Assembly: GCA_027596195.1 (NCBI GenBank)
Contig: JADGJG010000444.1
Location: 1-19,688 of the forward strand
Source of the DNA: Podochytrium sp. JEL0797
Taxonomy: Eukaryota > Chytridiomycota > Chytridiomycetes > Chytridiales > Chytriomycetaceae
DNA length: 19,688 nucleotides
Direction of reading: 5' to 3'
Below are positions 9,041 through 19,658 of this stretch, one piece after another; position 1 is the first letter of the stretch; every line of letters begins with the position of its first letter. Below the pieces are notes generated by a model. The model was not told the origin of the DNA. It saw only the letters and a list, made by a program, of their open reading frames with translations, and ran no database searches. Position numbers and translations under genes: made by a program.

Positions 9041-9792
9041 CTGCATCGATTAGGATCTCTATTTTTTTAATTATCAGTTTTTTAAAAAAATGTACTTCGC
9101 TATTCAACGTTCTTGGATTATGTGCTTAATTTCAATTGAGTTCTTTCATTTTTTTTATAGTCTTCCGTGTTCACAAAACACGCGTGTCTTGCGGCGATGG
9201 AATTATTTCAGGGCATCAATTGGGTAAAACTATCAATTGAACTAGTACGAGCTGCTTGAAAAGTGAATGGAATATTTTCAATGGGGGAATACCGTATCGA
9301 AAGATAATATCGATCTGGCGTTTAAAAGACGATATCCGTTACTTGATTCCCGTAGCTATCATAATTGGGCCCCTCCGGTATGGTTCATAGCCGTTGTCGA
9401 GGGTGGTTTCACCACCCCGGCTCCAAATGAAGTGAAATCGCACTATCCCGGACATCGCGGAATTCAGAGAATCGGGTTTTTGATTCGCTGCGAAATACAA
9501 AATGCTGGCGCGTTCGCCGCGGGAGGTGACTGGTGGCGGCCCGTTCGTGTCTTGACAATCCGTACATTCGCTGCACCGTTCTCCACACCCACATCAGTGA
9601 AGCACCGGCGATTTGTGTGTGTGCGTGTGTGGTTGGGGGGAGGGGTAATCCCCTTTTGATGGCGCCTTCAAAAAAAGGAGAAAGCGCTTCCGAGAACTTC
9701 CAAAAGCTACCATGGTCGCATATTTTTTCTCCCCCCCCCCCCCGCGCAAAAACTGATCATTCTTTTATATTTCATTTCAATAAGAACATCCT
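9041..9792. other. Intergenic gap between convergent cyclin Y and DIS3 genes; no supported gene
   Basis: This 752-bp stretch lies between two stop codons. The longest frame (9267-9659, +, 130 codons) has unbiased codon use and no motif I know, and its first part is A/T-rich. A GT-rich tract lies at 9614-9634 and a run of 13 C at 9731-9743. ATCAATTG occurs twice (9216 and 9232). I see no tRNA or spliceosomal RNA. It is long for this compact region, so an unannotated non-coding RNA or gene relic is possible. Confidence 0.4.
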
Positions 9793-12700
9793 TCATTTCT
9801 TGCTCTTGTGCTTCTTCTTACTCCCCTCTTCCACCCCCTTCACCTCCCCCGCTGTCCTCACCTTCCCAACCCCTTCAATCTCGACAACCTCCGGCACAGA
9901 ATCCACCTTCCCAATCGCCTCCACACTCAACCCAGGGATCCGCGGCTCCACAAGACTCACCACGAGCTTGCTACGCTGTGCGGCTTCGTGGCCCGCTTCT
10001 TCGACCTTGATGCGCACAACCACTTTTTGGAAAATGGAGATTTTGGCGCCCGTGGCGGGGCAGATGAGGGTGTTAGTAATGGGGTCGTGGGTGAGGATGG
10101 CGGGGGCGTTTTCGTCTTTGGACGCGGTTTTGGCGTGGACGAGGCCTTCAATTCCGAATCTGATTTTAATTGAGAGAGGGAGCTTGAGTGAGGCTTCGCT
10201 CAAAAAAATGGTGGTGGGGGGGGGGGGGTCTCACCTCGGAATGATCACACTAAATCCGTTCTTCATGATTCGGATCACAAATCCTTCTTCCTGAATATTC
10301 TTGTTCTTGAAGAACAGGTTCGTGAACAGTTCCACAGAAGATCTCGCTGCTTGCTGCGCGTTGCGGTGACGGAAGTTCAACACTGTGTATCAAAAGCAAG
10401 AAGTGAGCGGTTGTGTCTTGTCAATACAAAAATCACCACAAATTCGTACCATCACTAAGTTCAGACTGCTTGACCTTGTCGACCAAATCTGCAGAGTAGG
10501 TCTTGTCGTATCCAATACAGGCCGCCAGAGTGCGGTGTACCACCAAGTCTGCAAACAGGGTATTTCAGCAACTTTCTCGACGCGAACACAAAAATCATCG
10601 GATTCTTACCAGAGTAACGACGAATCGGGGAAGTGAAATGCGTGTAAATCGGGCAAGCAAGACCGTAATGCCTGAGTAGCCTGTTAGAACCTCACACCTC
10701 CCAAATATTCCAACAAAAACAACAAACCAAAACTCCTCCTCCGCCAACGTCCCCGAACAGAAATACACAGCCTGCATCATACATCTCGTCGTCATGATAC
10801 GAATCAACTTGTTGAAATACGGCTCCTCGGGCAACACGGCCTTGTCCAAACTCGCCGACAGCGACTTGTTGCTCGACGGGTCAATCTCAATGCCAAATTC
10901 TCCCGCGGCTTTGATAAGCCCTTCGAATTGCGTCGCTGACGGTTTCGGGTGTCGACGCAGCATCGACGAGTCGGGGAACATGCTGTAGATTTTCTTGGCC
11001 ACCCAAATGTTTCCGAGCAACATGAATTCTTCAACGAGGGCGTTCGTGTCCTTCATTTCCTTGAGTTCTGTTTTGTGGATCCCGTCCAATTAGAACAACA
11101 AAGTCAACCGCTAAATTAGCCCAACAAAAACTGCTCACCAACGTCCACCGGATCCTGCGCGTCATTGTCCAAACTGAACCTCACTTCAGGCGACGCCAAC
11201 ACGAGCGCACCGTTCGCCATTCTCTGGGCACGCAGTTTCTTGGCAATCGAATTGAGCATCTTGATTCCCATCGACACGGGGTCCGTGAGCGATGGGTCGT
11301 CGAGACGCGCTTGGGCAGCGTCGTAGGTGAGCGAGGCTCGCGAACGAATGACACTTTTGGTGTACTTGCAGTCCACAACTTGGGCGTCAGGCGTCATTTC
11401 CTGTGGTGAGATGCCCAGAGATTGAGGAACGAAATAAAACAGTGGGATTTGGTTACCCAGATGCAGGAAAACGAGAGTCGTTCAACGTCCGAACGAAGGG
11501 AACAGAGGTCTGTTGAACTCAGAGTCAGCGAAAACCTTGGTGCAAAAAATGCAGTGACAGAAATCAACACTCAACTCGTTCCCAACAGTGACGGAAGCAT
11601 ATCGATACGACGGTCAACGAGATAAACAGTGGTACCACGAGTAGCAGCCTCAACGTCCATCGCGTTACCGGGCTTCACAAAGTGACTCACGTCGGCGATA
11701 TCTGTAAACCAGTTTTAGAATATCAGGACGCACCGGGGGGTAAAAGAGCACTCACGAACTCCGACTTCATAATTCCCATTCGGCAACATCCTAGCATGCA
11801 ACGCGTCATCGATATCCGTACATCCCGGAGGATCAATACTACAAACGTCCAAGCCTCTGAAATCCATTCTTCCAACCAAATCCTCGGGCTTCACGACCCA
11901 CGCCTCTCCTTCTTCAGGCAAGAACGATAACACCTGCTTCGAAAACGGCATAAAGCGCACATCATGCTCCAACAAAATCACATCCGTCTCAGTCTTGCGG
12001 TCCCCAACAGCACCAAGAGTCTTGATGAAATGCCCATTCGGGTGCATCGAGCTCTTGTTCCAGTTGTCAATCGCCACCATGATACGTTGCGACGAGATTT
12101 CCTTGGCTTGACGCGTGCGGATACGGATCTTGGGGTACCGACGGTCCATGGGCCAGAAAAACACAGACCGCGGGCCCGAGCCCGACGAAGCCGTTTTGGG
12201 CGCCTCAATCGTCCCACAGAGAGGTCTCCATTTGCGTTGAATGATGCCCACAATGCATCCCGTTTGCACAAACTCGCCCTTCGCGACCGCCACTTCCGTA
12301 TTCTCGTCTGTAGTGTCCATTTCGTCGTCGTCTGCAGCCACCGCTGCCGCCGCGTCAGTGCCCAACAGCGTGTTGGGGTCCACTTTGTCGAGCGTTTCGT
12401 CGTCTTCTTCGGGCTCCACGACAACATCATCGCCTTCTCGCAACCATTGGGTTTTCGGGAGAATCTTGACGGCAACCACGTCCCCGTGAACGGCACGGTT
12501 CAGGTTCGCGCGACCAATGATTTTGACGCTCCGTTCCTGGCCGTTGATGGTTGTGTAAATGCTGCCTTGGAGGAAGTTGTGGAAGGAGATGGAGAGAGAT
12601 CCTTGGCAGTAGGCACCGGATTTGAGGCCCGCGGTAATTTGGGAGGGGGTAAGGTGCTGCAAAAAATTGGGACGGGAAAAGCGACGTCAGAATTGCAGTC

Positions 12701-13789
12701 TGGCAGTCATAGTTGTGGGTTGGGGGCTCGCTTACATCTGCGAAGGCGAATTTCTTTCCATCGTCATCTGCGTCTACGGCAGCAATCATGTCCACGAGTT
12801 CGGGGAAGGCCTTCATGCCTTCAACATAGTCGCGAACTGGCAAACCAAAAGAAACCAATGAGCTAACAAAGCCGAATATTCGAGATGTGTCCACGAACCA
12901 GAATACGCAAACAGTCCGTCCGCAAGCGCCTTGCGTCTGTTGTCGGCGTCATCGGTCATGAGGACGACCGAGACACCCGAGGGAAGGTGCTTGGCGTACC
13001 ATGCGCAGGCCGTACGAATTGCTAAAAAGCAAATGCGGCGCGTTTAGTGATCCCGGTCATTTTGAGTCTGCATGGACTTCCCACCTCTGTCGTTTCGATC
13101 GTTGGGACTCTCATCCTTGTTCTTTTTGATGAAGGTATCTCTGAAAAGAAGCATGTGGTTAGTAAATATCAATGATCAGTGGGAGTTTGGGATCTTCGGA
13201 ATCTAACGGGTGAGAGAGCGGTCGTCCTCAAAACGCGACCGATGGCCCAGAATTGAATGCGACGAATCGAAGGCACCGGCACTGCGCACTCAGAGACTTC
13301 CAACACAAGGGTGGGAATGGGGAATCGAATTCAGTCGCACCTGTGCAGTTCGTTCGAAAAGACGTAGAAATGCTTGTCTGTGTCCTTGACCATTGCGCGC
13401 ACACGTTCGTAGATTTGCTCTGAGCGGTGTCTCAGTTCCTCGAGGACGGTCTGCAGCACAATGACGTTTGTGAAGGCCTTGTGCTCCATCAGGTCGATCT
13501 GTCGGTTTGGCGGAGTAAGCCCCGCACTCGACTAGGGATGCACATAGAGACGCACCTGGTGGTAGAACACGTTCGTGTCAGGCATCAGGAAGTGCGGCGG
13601 CGAGTGTTTGGACGAGGGCGAGGCTGGCATCGCGGCAGCCTGGGGCAGCGGGCGCACGCCAGGACACTTCTTGCACTCGGCGCACTGCGCAACGCCGCAT
13701 CCAACGTCATCGCGAAGGTAAAGTTCTTTGACAACTTTGGTGACGCCGCCGCGCCTCGTTTTTCTGACGTGCGTGTTAGACACGAGCAT
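9793..13789 (-). CDS. DIS3: DIS3/Rrp44, exoribonuclease and endonuclease of the RNA exosome
   Basis: Fourteen exons give 1012 aa: 13789-13556, 13498-13341, 13140-13085, 13021-12899, 12836-12736, 12656-11756, 11701-11576, 11509-11457, 11400-11139, 11067-10728, 10680-10610, 10548-10450, 10382-10235, 10159-9793. The N-terminus [20 protein letters not shown] and YLRDDVGCG are family hallmarks, with the CR3 cysteines at C31/C36/C39. The PIN endonuclease domain begins at PDTNVFYHQ (D71) and continues through NDRNDRAIR. Cold-shock domains follow from about 225 ([42 protein letters not shown]). The RNB 3'-5' exonuclease centre is [17 protein letters not shown] with D499, D505, D507 and D508, then [25 protein letters not shown] and [11 protein letters not shown]. 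An S1 domain and a basic KKKHKSKK tail end the protein. It degrades and processes RNA as the catalytic exosome subunit, mainly in the nucleus. All catalytic residues appear intact. Length fits the family (yeast 1001, human 958). Several donors have T at +3 (introns 4, 7 and 10). Confidence 0.96.
10216..10228. repeat. Homopolymer of 13 G (C on the coding strand) in a DIS3 intron
   Basis: The intron 10160-10234 has a run of 13 C on the coding strand a few bases after its donor GTGAGACC. The run does not affect coding. Its length may be imprecise if the sequence came from reads prone to homopolymer error. Confidence 0.7.
13141..13340 (-). other. DIS3 intron 2, the longest intron of the gene (200 nt)
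   Basis: Donor GTGCGA, acceptor TTTTCAG; removing it joins [17 protein letters not shown], matching the PIN domain without a gap. The other 12 introns of the gene are 47-79 nt. A branch-like TACTAAC lies near the 3' end. I looked for C/D or H/ACA box patterns and found none that is convincing. Confidence 0.8.
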
Positions 13790-13935
13790 TTCTTTGTTTT
13801 TGAGTTGGAGAAAAAAACAAAAAACGCGTTTCTTTTCTTTGTCTTCTTGTTCTTCTTGTTCTTCGTTTGTTCTTCTACTACTTCGTCTTCATTGCTTCTC
13901 TTTCGGGAAGACCAAAAGACTGCAAATAAAGAATC
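13790..13935. promoter_or_regulatory. Shared divergent promoter region, DIS3 / TMEM18
   Basis: Only 146 bp separate the two outward-facing ATGs. The plus strand is very rich in T and TTCTTGTTC-type repeats at about 13829-13870 and has no clear TATA box. Both promoters and both 5' UTRs must fit here, or extend into the neighbouring gene. Confidence 0.55.
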
Positions 13936-14739
13936 ATGCCAAAATCTCAAAAACTCTCCCTCGACGCCATCTTCAACGACCCGTCGCTCGTCTCGTGGGA
14001 CGCTGCCGAGGCTGTCTTCCACGACCTCAAGGCAGATCTCATTGGCTTCGCCGCCGCGGTTGAGTGACCCCTTCCTTTGTGCCCCGTCCCCGCTTCGCAC
14101 CCTGACTTTCTTCGAAAAGATCGACTGGGACGAGCCGCTGTTTGCCGGCCTTGCCGCCTTCCACCTGCTCACGTTCACAGTCGTTGTTGTTTTCTGGTGG
14201 ACACGCGCCGCTGCCTCGACAGCCGGCTTTGTGTTTCTGTCGCTTTTGAGTTGAGACTTCACCCATTTCCTGCATCGCCATGTCCCCGCTACCTGCAACC
14301 AAGAGAACTGATTCTTTGATTCCGCATGTAGCCGCTCTGATTCTCTCGTGCGAATACATTAACACGTTCGCGTCTGAAAACTACACCCACGTTTCGAAAA
14401 CAAACTATTTTGACAAGAACGGCGCATTCATGACGACAGTGTTTTCGGCTCCTATCATCTTGAACATTCTGTTGCTATTGGTGCGTTTCGTTGCGTGGAA
14501 GTTGTGAAACGTCGATTGACCCACTCTTTTTTTTCGTCCTGCGCGTCCAGTTTGCCATGCTTCGCGAGGTTGCACGAATGCTCATTCTGACCAAGAGAAA
14601 GCAACTCGGAATAGACAAGCGTGGTGCTGGTGCCGCCAAAAAACCCGCGAGCGGTGCCGTGGATGCAACAAAGGCCGAATCGGATGTGAAAGGCGCGGAA
14701 AAGAAGGAAAAGCTGCGTCAGCGCAACGTAAAGAAATAA
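13936..14739 (+). CDS. TMEM18: TMEM18-family nuclear membrane protein
   Basis: Exons 13936-14058, 14120-14249, 14332-14480 and 14551-14739 encode 196 aa. Family hallmarks are IDWDEPLFAGLAAFHLLTFT, LILSCEYINTFASENY, TNYFDKNGAFMTTVFSAPII and a lysine-rich C-terminus (human: TDWTEPWLMGLATFH, CAEYINEAAA, YFDSRGMFIS). Three membrane helices are visible at about 47-68, 78-98 and 122-146. TMEM18 in animals sits in the nuclear envelope and is linked to body-weight regulation; its biochemical role is unclear, and in a microbe only a membrane role can be inferred. The N-terminal 40 residues (MPKSQKLSLDAIFNDPSLVS) and the long C-terminal tail (RKQLGIDKRGAGAAKKP...) make it longer than the human 140 aa. 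Introns 1 and 2 both use the unusual donor GTTGAG. It is divergent from DIS3. The stop codon is embedded in AATAAA. Confidence 0.92.
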
Positions 14740-14740
14740 A
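14735..14740 (+). terminator. AATAAA overlapping the TMEM18 stop codon
   Basis: The TAA stop (14737-14739) lies inside AATAAA. It could serve as the poly(A) signal, leaving a minimal 3' UTR before the eL8 gene whose ATG is about 100 bases on. Confidence 0.4.
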
Positions 14741-14842
14741 TTCCCTCTCGTCTTCCTTTTCTCGCGGCTGACTTCGGAATGATGGGCAAAGGGGGACATG
14801 CTGATTTTTTCCGTCCGCAGAAACCCTCTCAAAATCGATAAT

Positions 14843-16667
14843 ATGGTGCGACCTCGCCTCCATCCCCCCATCCTCACCCCACCAGCCATCATCAGCTATC
14901 ATCTACACATGCAATGAGCCGGCCGCATCGTCATCCTACCTACTGCTTTGCGCTCTGGTCTCTTTTCGCCCCGGAACACCATCGGATGGTTGGCGGGACT
15001 CGAACTTCCACACATGCCGTGAGATGGCACCTCGCCTCTTCGCCTTGCTGATCGGACCAACTTCGTAGTCCTCCTTCCACTCCGTCTACTAGTACACTAC
15101 TCGTGCTACTTCGCAGTGACCTCTACTCCACGCTTTTGCCGTTTTCTTTCGAGATGCGGGGACGGGTTCTTGCCAATGGGTCGACTTCAGGAGCTCTTAT
15201 TGAGTTGAAGGGTGTTCGTTTCGCGTTCTCTATGAGTTCAGACAGTTCGTTGTCTTTGCTTTCCTCTCTCGGCTCGTCTTGTTCTCCTTGGTTTGTCGGT
15301 CGAGCGCTTTGCTGGTGAGGGGGCTCAGTGTCGGTTTTTTCTGATTGATCGAGGGAAAGGCTCCTTTTGGAGTTTAGTACTGATGACGTTGATTGGTTCA
15401 CTGGCGGGATCATTGCTGGTACATGTGATCCTTATGAGTTCTCGTTTTGCACTGGCGCTCTTCCTTCGTATACCTTGTTTGAGACTTGCATTTATGCCTT
15501 GAGTGTGAAAGGGTTCTCCCGTCCTTTCTTCTCTCTCTCTTCCATTATTGCTTCGACTCGTCGTTGTCGCAACTGGGGGAGTGATTGGGGGTTTGGTGGG
15601 CTGAGCAACTCTTGAACCACCATGTTTCGCACCTCCTGGTCTTCTCGGCAGCCTGTTTTGGATGTAGTTTGTTCTCTTGCTATGGTGTTTCGTGTATTTG
15701 AGGATTTAGGAGTCTTACAAAGTTCTCTTTGGAGACGCTCCGATGACAATTCAACATCCTCAAACTCTCACACCTCGTGATATTAATCCCCTTGCTCTCT
15801 TCCTGTCTCCCTTGCACCCTTCAGGCTCCCCCGAAGACTGTTAAGAAAGTTGCTGCCGCTCCAGGTGCCAAGAAGGCTGCCGCCAAGGCCGTCAACCCTC
15901 TCTTTGAGAAGACTCCCCGTTCGTTCGGAATCGGTAAGCTTTCTCTTTTGGCTGTTTCGATTGAACGGTTTTGACATCTTTTGTCTCTTTCAGGTGGTGC
16001 CATCCAGCCCACTCGTGACTTGACCCGCTTCACCAAGTGGCCCGAATACGTCCGTCTCCAAAGACAAAAGACCATCTTGAAGCAGCGTCTCAAGGTCCCC
16101 CCTGCCATCAACCAGTTCTCCAAGGCTTTGGACAAGAACACTGCCACCCAGGCCTTCAAGCTCCTCAGCAAGTACCGCCCCGAGACTGCCATCGAGAAGA
16201 AGCAGCGTCTTTCTGCCGCCGCCGAGGCCAAGACTGCCGGCACCACTCTCGAGACCAAGAAGCCCACCGTCGTCAAGTACGGAATCAACCACATCACTGG
16301 ATTGATTGAGAACAAGAAGGCGCAGCTCGTCTTGATTGCCCACGACGTGGACCCCATTGAGATTGTTGTGTGGTTGCCGGCTCTCTGCCGCAAGATGGGA
16401 ATCCCCTACGCCATTGTGAAGGGCAAGTCGAGACTCGGAACCGTGGTGCACAAGAAGACTGCCACTGCTCTTGCCATCACGGACGTGAAGGCTGAGGACA
16501 AGCACGAGCTCGCTGCTTTGATCTCTGCCGTCAAGACCAACTACACTGAGAAGTTTGAGGAGACTCGCAAGCAGTGGGGTGGAGGTATTATGGGACGTAA
16601 GTCGAACGAGAAGATGGCCAAGCGGGCCAAGGCTGCTGCCAAGGAGGCTGCTCACGCCAGAAACTAA
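14843..16667 (+). CDS. RPL7A: 60S ribosomal protein eL8 (L7a/L8)
   Basis: Exons 2 and 3 are firm: 15825-15933 and 15994-16667, joined through GTAAGC...CAG as FGIG-GAIQP. They encode [55 protein letters not shown], then [40 protein letters not shown] and [20 protein letters not shown], all typical of eL8, an L7Ae-related kink-turn binding protein of the large cytosolic subunit. Exon 2 starts in phase 0 after CTTCAG and lacks only the initiator Met, so the first exon should be just ATG followed by GT, common in ribosomal-protein genes. ATG 14843-14845 (then GTGCGA, a donor also used by DIS3) fits and gives 261 aa with an intron of 979 nt. ATG 15682 (then GTGTTT, intron 140 nt) is the alternative. 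Codon use is the most biased in the window, as expected for high expression. The protein is certain; the first exon is not. Confidence 0.93.
14987..15065 (-). ncRNA. tRNA-like or Pol III box-B-like relic
   Basis: On the minus strand, AGTTCGAGTCC (15006-14996) differs by one base from the Pol III box B consensus GGTTCGANTCC. It is preceded by a 5-bp stem with a 7-nt loop (15030-15014, loop ATCTCAC, which would place CTC as an anticodon). GAAGTTGG at 15065-15058 resembles part of box A. The T stem and acceptor stem do not pair properly, so it is not a working canonical tRNA. A degenerate tRNA or tRNA-derived element is the best reading, with chance similarity possible. Confidence 0.25.
15123..15749 (-). 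pseudogene. Antisense frame of 209 codons with two in-frame TAA stops
   Basis: One minus-strand frame runs from ATG 15749 to the stop at 15123, broken only by TAA at 15494-15492 and 15434-15432. The translation is rich in E, R, K, N, S, Q and P (for example [20 protein letters not shown] and [20 protein letters not shown]). I do not recognise a family. It could be a decayed gene or mobile-element coding fragment, or an artefact of the purine-rich strand of a T-rich intron. No flanking repeats were found by eye. Confidence 0.2.
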
Positions 16668-18530
<1,863 letters not shown>

Positions 18531-18917
18531 TTTTTGAATTTGCTGTCTTGTGAAAAAAAATGGCCTGAGAGAGTTTCCCAGCCTCTGGGTGCAGCAAATG
18601 AGAAAATATGTGGTTTTCGTTGGAAATTCCCCAATCCGCGGAAACGCAAGTAGAATTCACTCAATCTATCATCGCAAACGAGCGGCGAATAGTTCATGGG
18701 GAATTGAGGGTCTCAAAGGAAGCGACGAAAGCAAAACAAACCGAAAATAGTCGCGCGATTCCGCGTATTCGAAAATCGAATTCCAAAGAATCGTTCCGCC
18801 GACCGCCAGATATTGGTACTCATTTTTGAAAAGGAAAGTCAAGAAAAATTTCGAATTTCCATTTGTTTTTTATTCAAATACAAAGTTCCAAGAAAAACAT
18901 GATTTGCAAAACGAGTA
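18531..18917. other. Gap after MET17; no supported gene
   Basis: The MET17 3' UTR should occupy the first part. Short frames such as 18608-18829 (+, 73 codons) have no recognisable motif. The TTTATT at 18869-18874 reads AATAAA on the minus strand and may be the poly(A) signal of the possible minus-strand exon to the right. Confidence 0.4.
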
Positions 18918-19062
18918 TCAAAAGGGATAAGGATGCTTACCTCCGCCGAAGCGGCCCCGGCTGCCTACACTGACAAAAATAATCGGAGTGACCGGAAGCC
19001 CGCTCCTCCACACCCCCGCCGGCCTCCCCGACACTCCACCCCGCCGGTCAACCTGCCGAAGC
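18918..19062 (-). CDS. Possible 3' terminal exon of an unidentified minus-strand gene
   Basis: A strong acceptor (CTTCTCTTTTTTCCAG) ends at 19063. The 48-codon frame after it, entered with one leading base, reads LRQVDRRGGVSGRPAGVWRS and ends SRGRFGGGKHPYPF then TGA at 18920-18918; AATAAA follows 44 bases later. This is the arrangement of a last exon. The Gly/Arg content hints at an RGG-type tail but no family can be named. GGTAAGC at 18942 could be a donor instead, in which case this is an internal exon. Upstream exons to the right were not resolved; frames there (19429-19085 and 19644-19213) are pyrimidine-driven and unconvincing. Confidence 0.3.
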
Positions 19063-19239
19063 CTGGAAAAAAGAGAAGGGGATATTAGGGAGCGAGGGTT
19101 CGTATTCTTGCTTCGGCCGAGGACGAAACGCATGGAAGAAAAAACGGCCGACAGAGGGAGGAAACGACAGCGTGTAGACATAAGGCAGCGACCACGGAAG
19201 AACGAGCGAGAACTAAAAGGTGAAGGAGACGTGAAATGA

Positions 19240-19441
19240 GTGACCGAGTTTTTTGACAGGTGGTGTGAGGTGCAACGGCTGGATTTGAGTCCGAGTGCAG
19301 CCCCCCCTGGAGACGCTCGCCCACCGACAGAGCGGGAGTCGGGGAGACAGATAGAGTATAGACTTGGGACAGACAGAGACGGCTAAGACCGAGAGAGAAC
19401 CAGAGAGGGCGAGGCGCGGTGACGAGCATTTTGACAGGTGG
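19240..19441 (+). repeat. Direct repeat pair around TTTTGACAGGTGG
   Basis: Copies at 19240-19263 and 19419-19441 share GTGAC-C/gap-GAG and an identical 13-mer TTTTGACAGGTGG. The spacing is 178-179 bp. GCTGGATTTGAGTCC follows the first copy, and a similar sequence in inverted orientation (GTCAAATCCGGC) follows the second. Function unknown; it may be a pair of transcription-factor sites or traces of an old duplication. Confidence 0.5.
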
Positions 19442-19605
19442 CTCCCGGGGTCAAATCCGGCTGAAAGTCCCCGCAGCGGCATAGGAAGGCTAAGAATGGC
19501 TTGATCTGAGCTGGCTACGAGTTTTGATGGTGGGGTGTGTGTGTTGGGGGGGAAGGGGGAAAAGGGGCCTGTCTTTTGTACTTTTTTGGGGAGCCGAGCG
19601 AAGTG

Positions 19606-19658
19606 TTCGGACAAATCGGGAGCAAACGCGATTCGCGGGACCACCCCATTTGTCCGAA
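19606..19658. repeat. Perfect 11-bp inverted repeat with a nested palindrome
   Basis: TTCGGACAAAT (19606-19616) and ATTTGTCCGAA (19648-19658) are exact reverse complements, 31 bases apart. Between them lies CGCGATTCGCG, itself a palindrome around one base. The block could form a branched hairpin or bind a dimeric regulator. It lies near the right edge, so its gene context is unknown. Confidence 0.65.

Larger units (their letters stand above)
14846..15824 (+). other. Probable long first intron of eL8, unexplained content
   Basis: If the first exon is at 14843, this intron is 979 nt, several times longer than any other here. The plus strand is T-rich. It contains a tRNA-like patch at 14985-15065 and, on the minus strand, a purine-rich frame (15749 to 15123) with only two stops. 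If the eL8 start is instead at 15682, most of this stretch is an intergenic gap of about 940 bp. Confidence 0.5.

Noticed and set aside
9267..9659. 130-aa protein-coding gene
   Set aside because: No codon bias like the neighbours, no family motif, and no splice or start context to support it.
14987..15065. Functional tRNA-Glu(CTC)
   Set aside because: The T stem and acceptor stem do not pair and the D arm is the wrong length; kept only as a tRNA-like relic.
15432..15494. TAA read as glutamine (ciliate-type code) to close the antisense frame
   Set aside because: bL17m, TMEM18, eL8 and the gene at 2271 all end at TAA exactly where their families end, so the code is standard.
15381..15604. Box C/D snoRNA (TGATGA ... 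CTGA) in the eL8 intron
   Set aside because: The boxes are about 220 nt apart with no terminal stem, too far for a normal C/D snoRNA.
15990..16655. 221-codon minus-strand frame over eL8
   Set aside because: A Leu/Gly/Ser-rich mirror of a highly biased ribosomal-protein gene; no independent evidence.
18608..18829. 73-aa plus-strand gene downstream of MET17
   Set aside because: Short, no motif, and lies where the MET17 3' UTR is expected.
19085..19644. Minus-strand proteins of 114 and 143 codons
   Set aside because: Overlapping frames driven by a pyrimidine-rich strand; one starts at GTG, and neither has a recognised domain.
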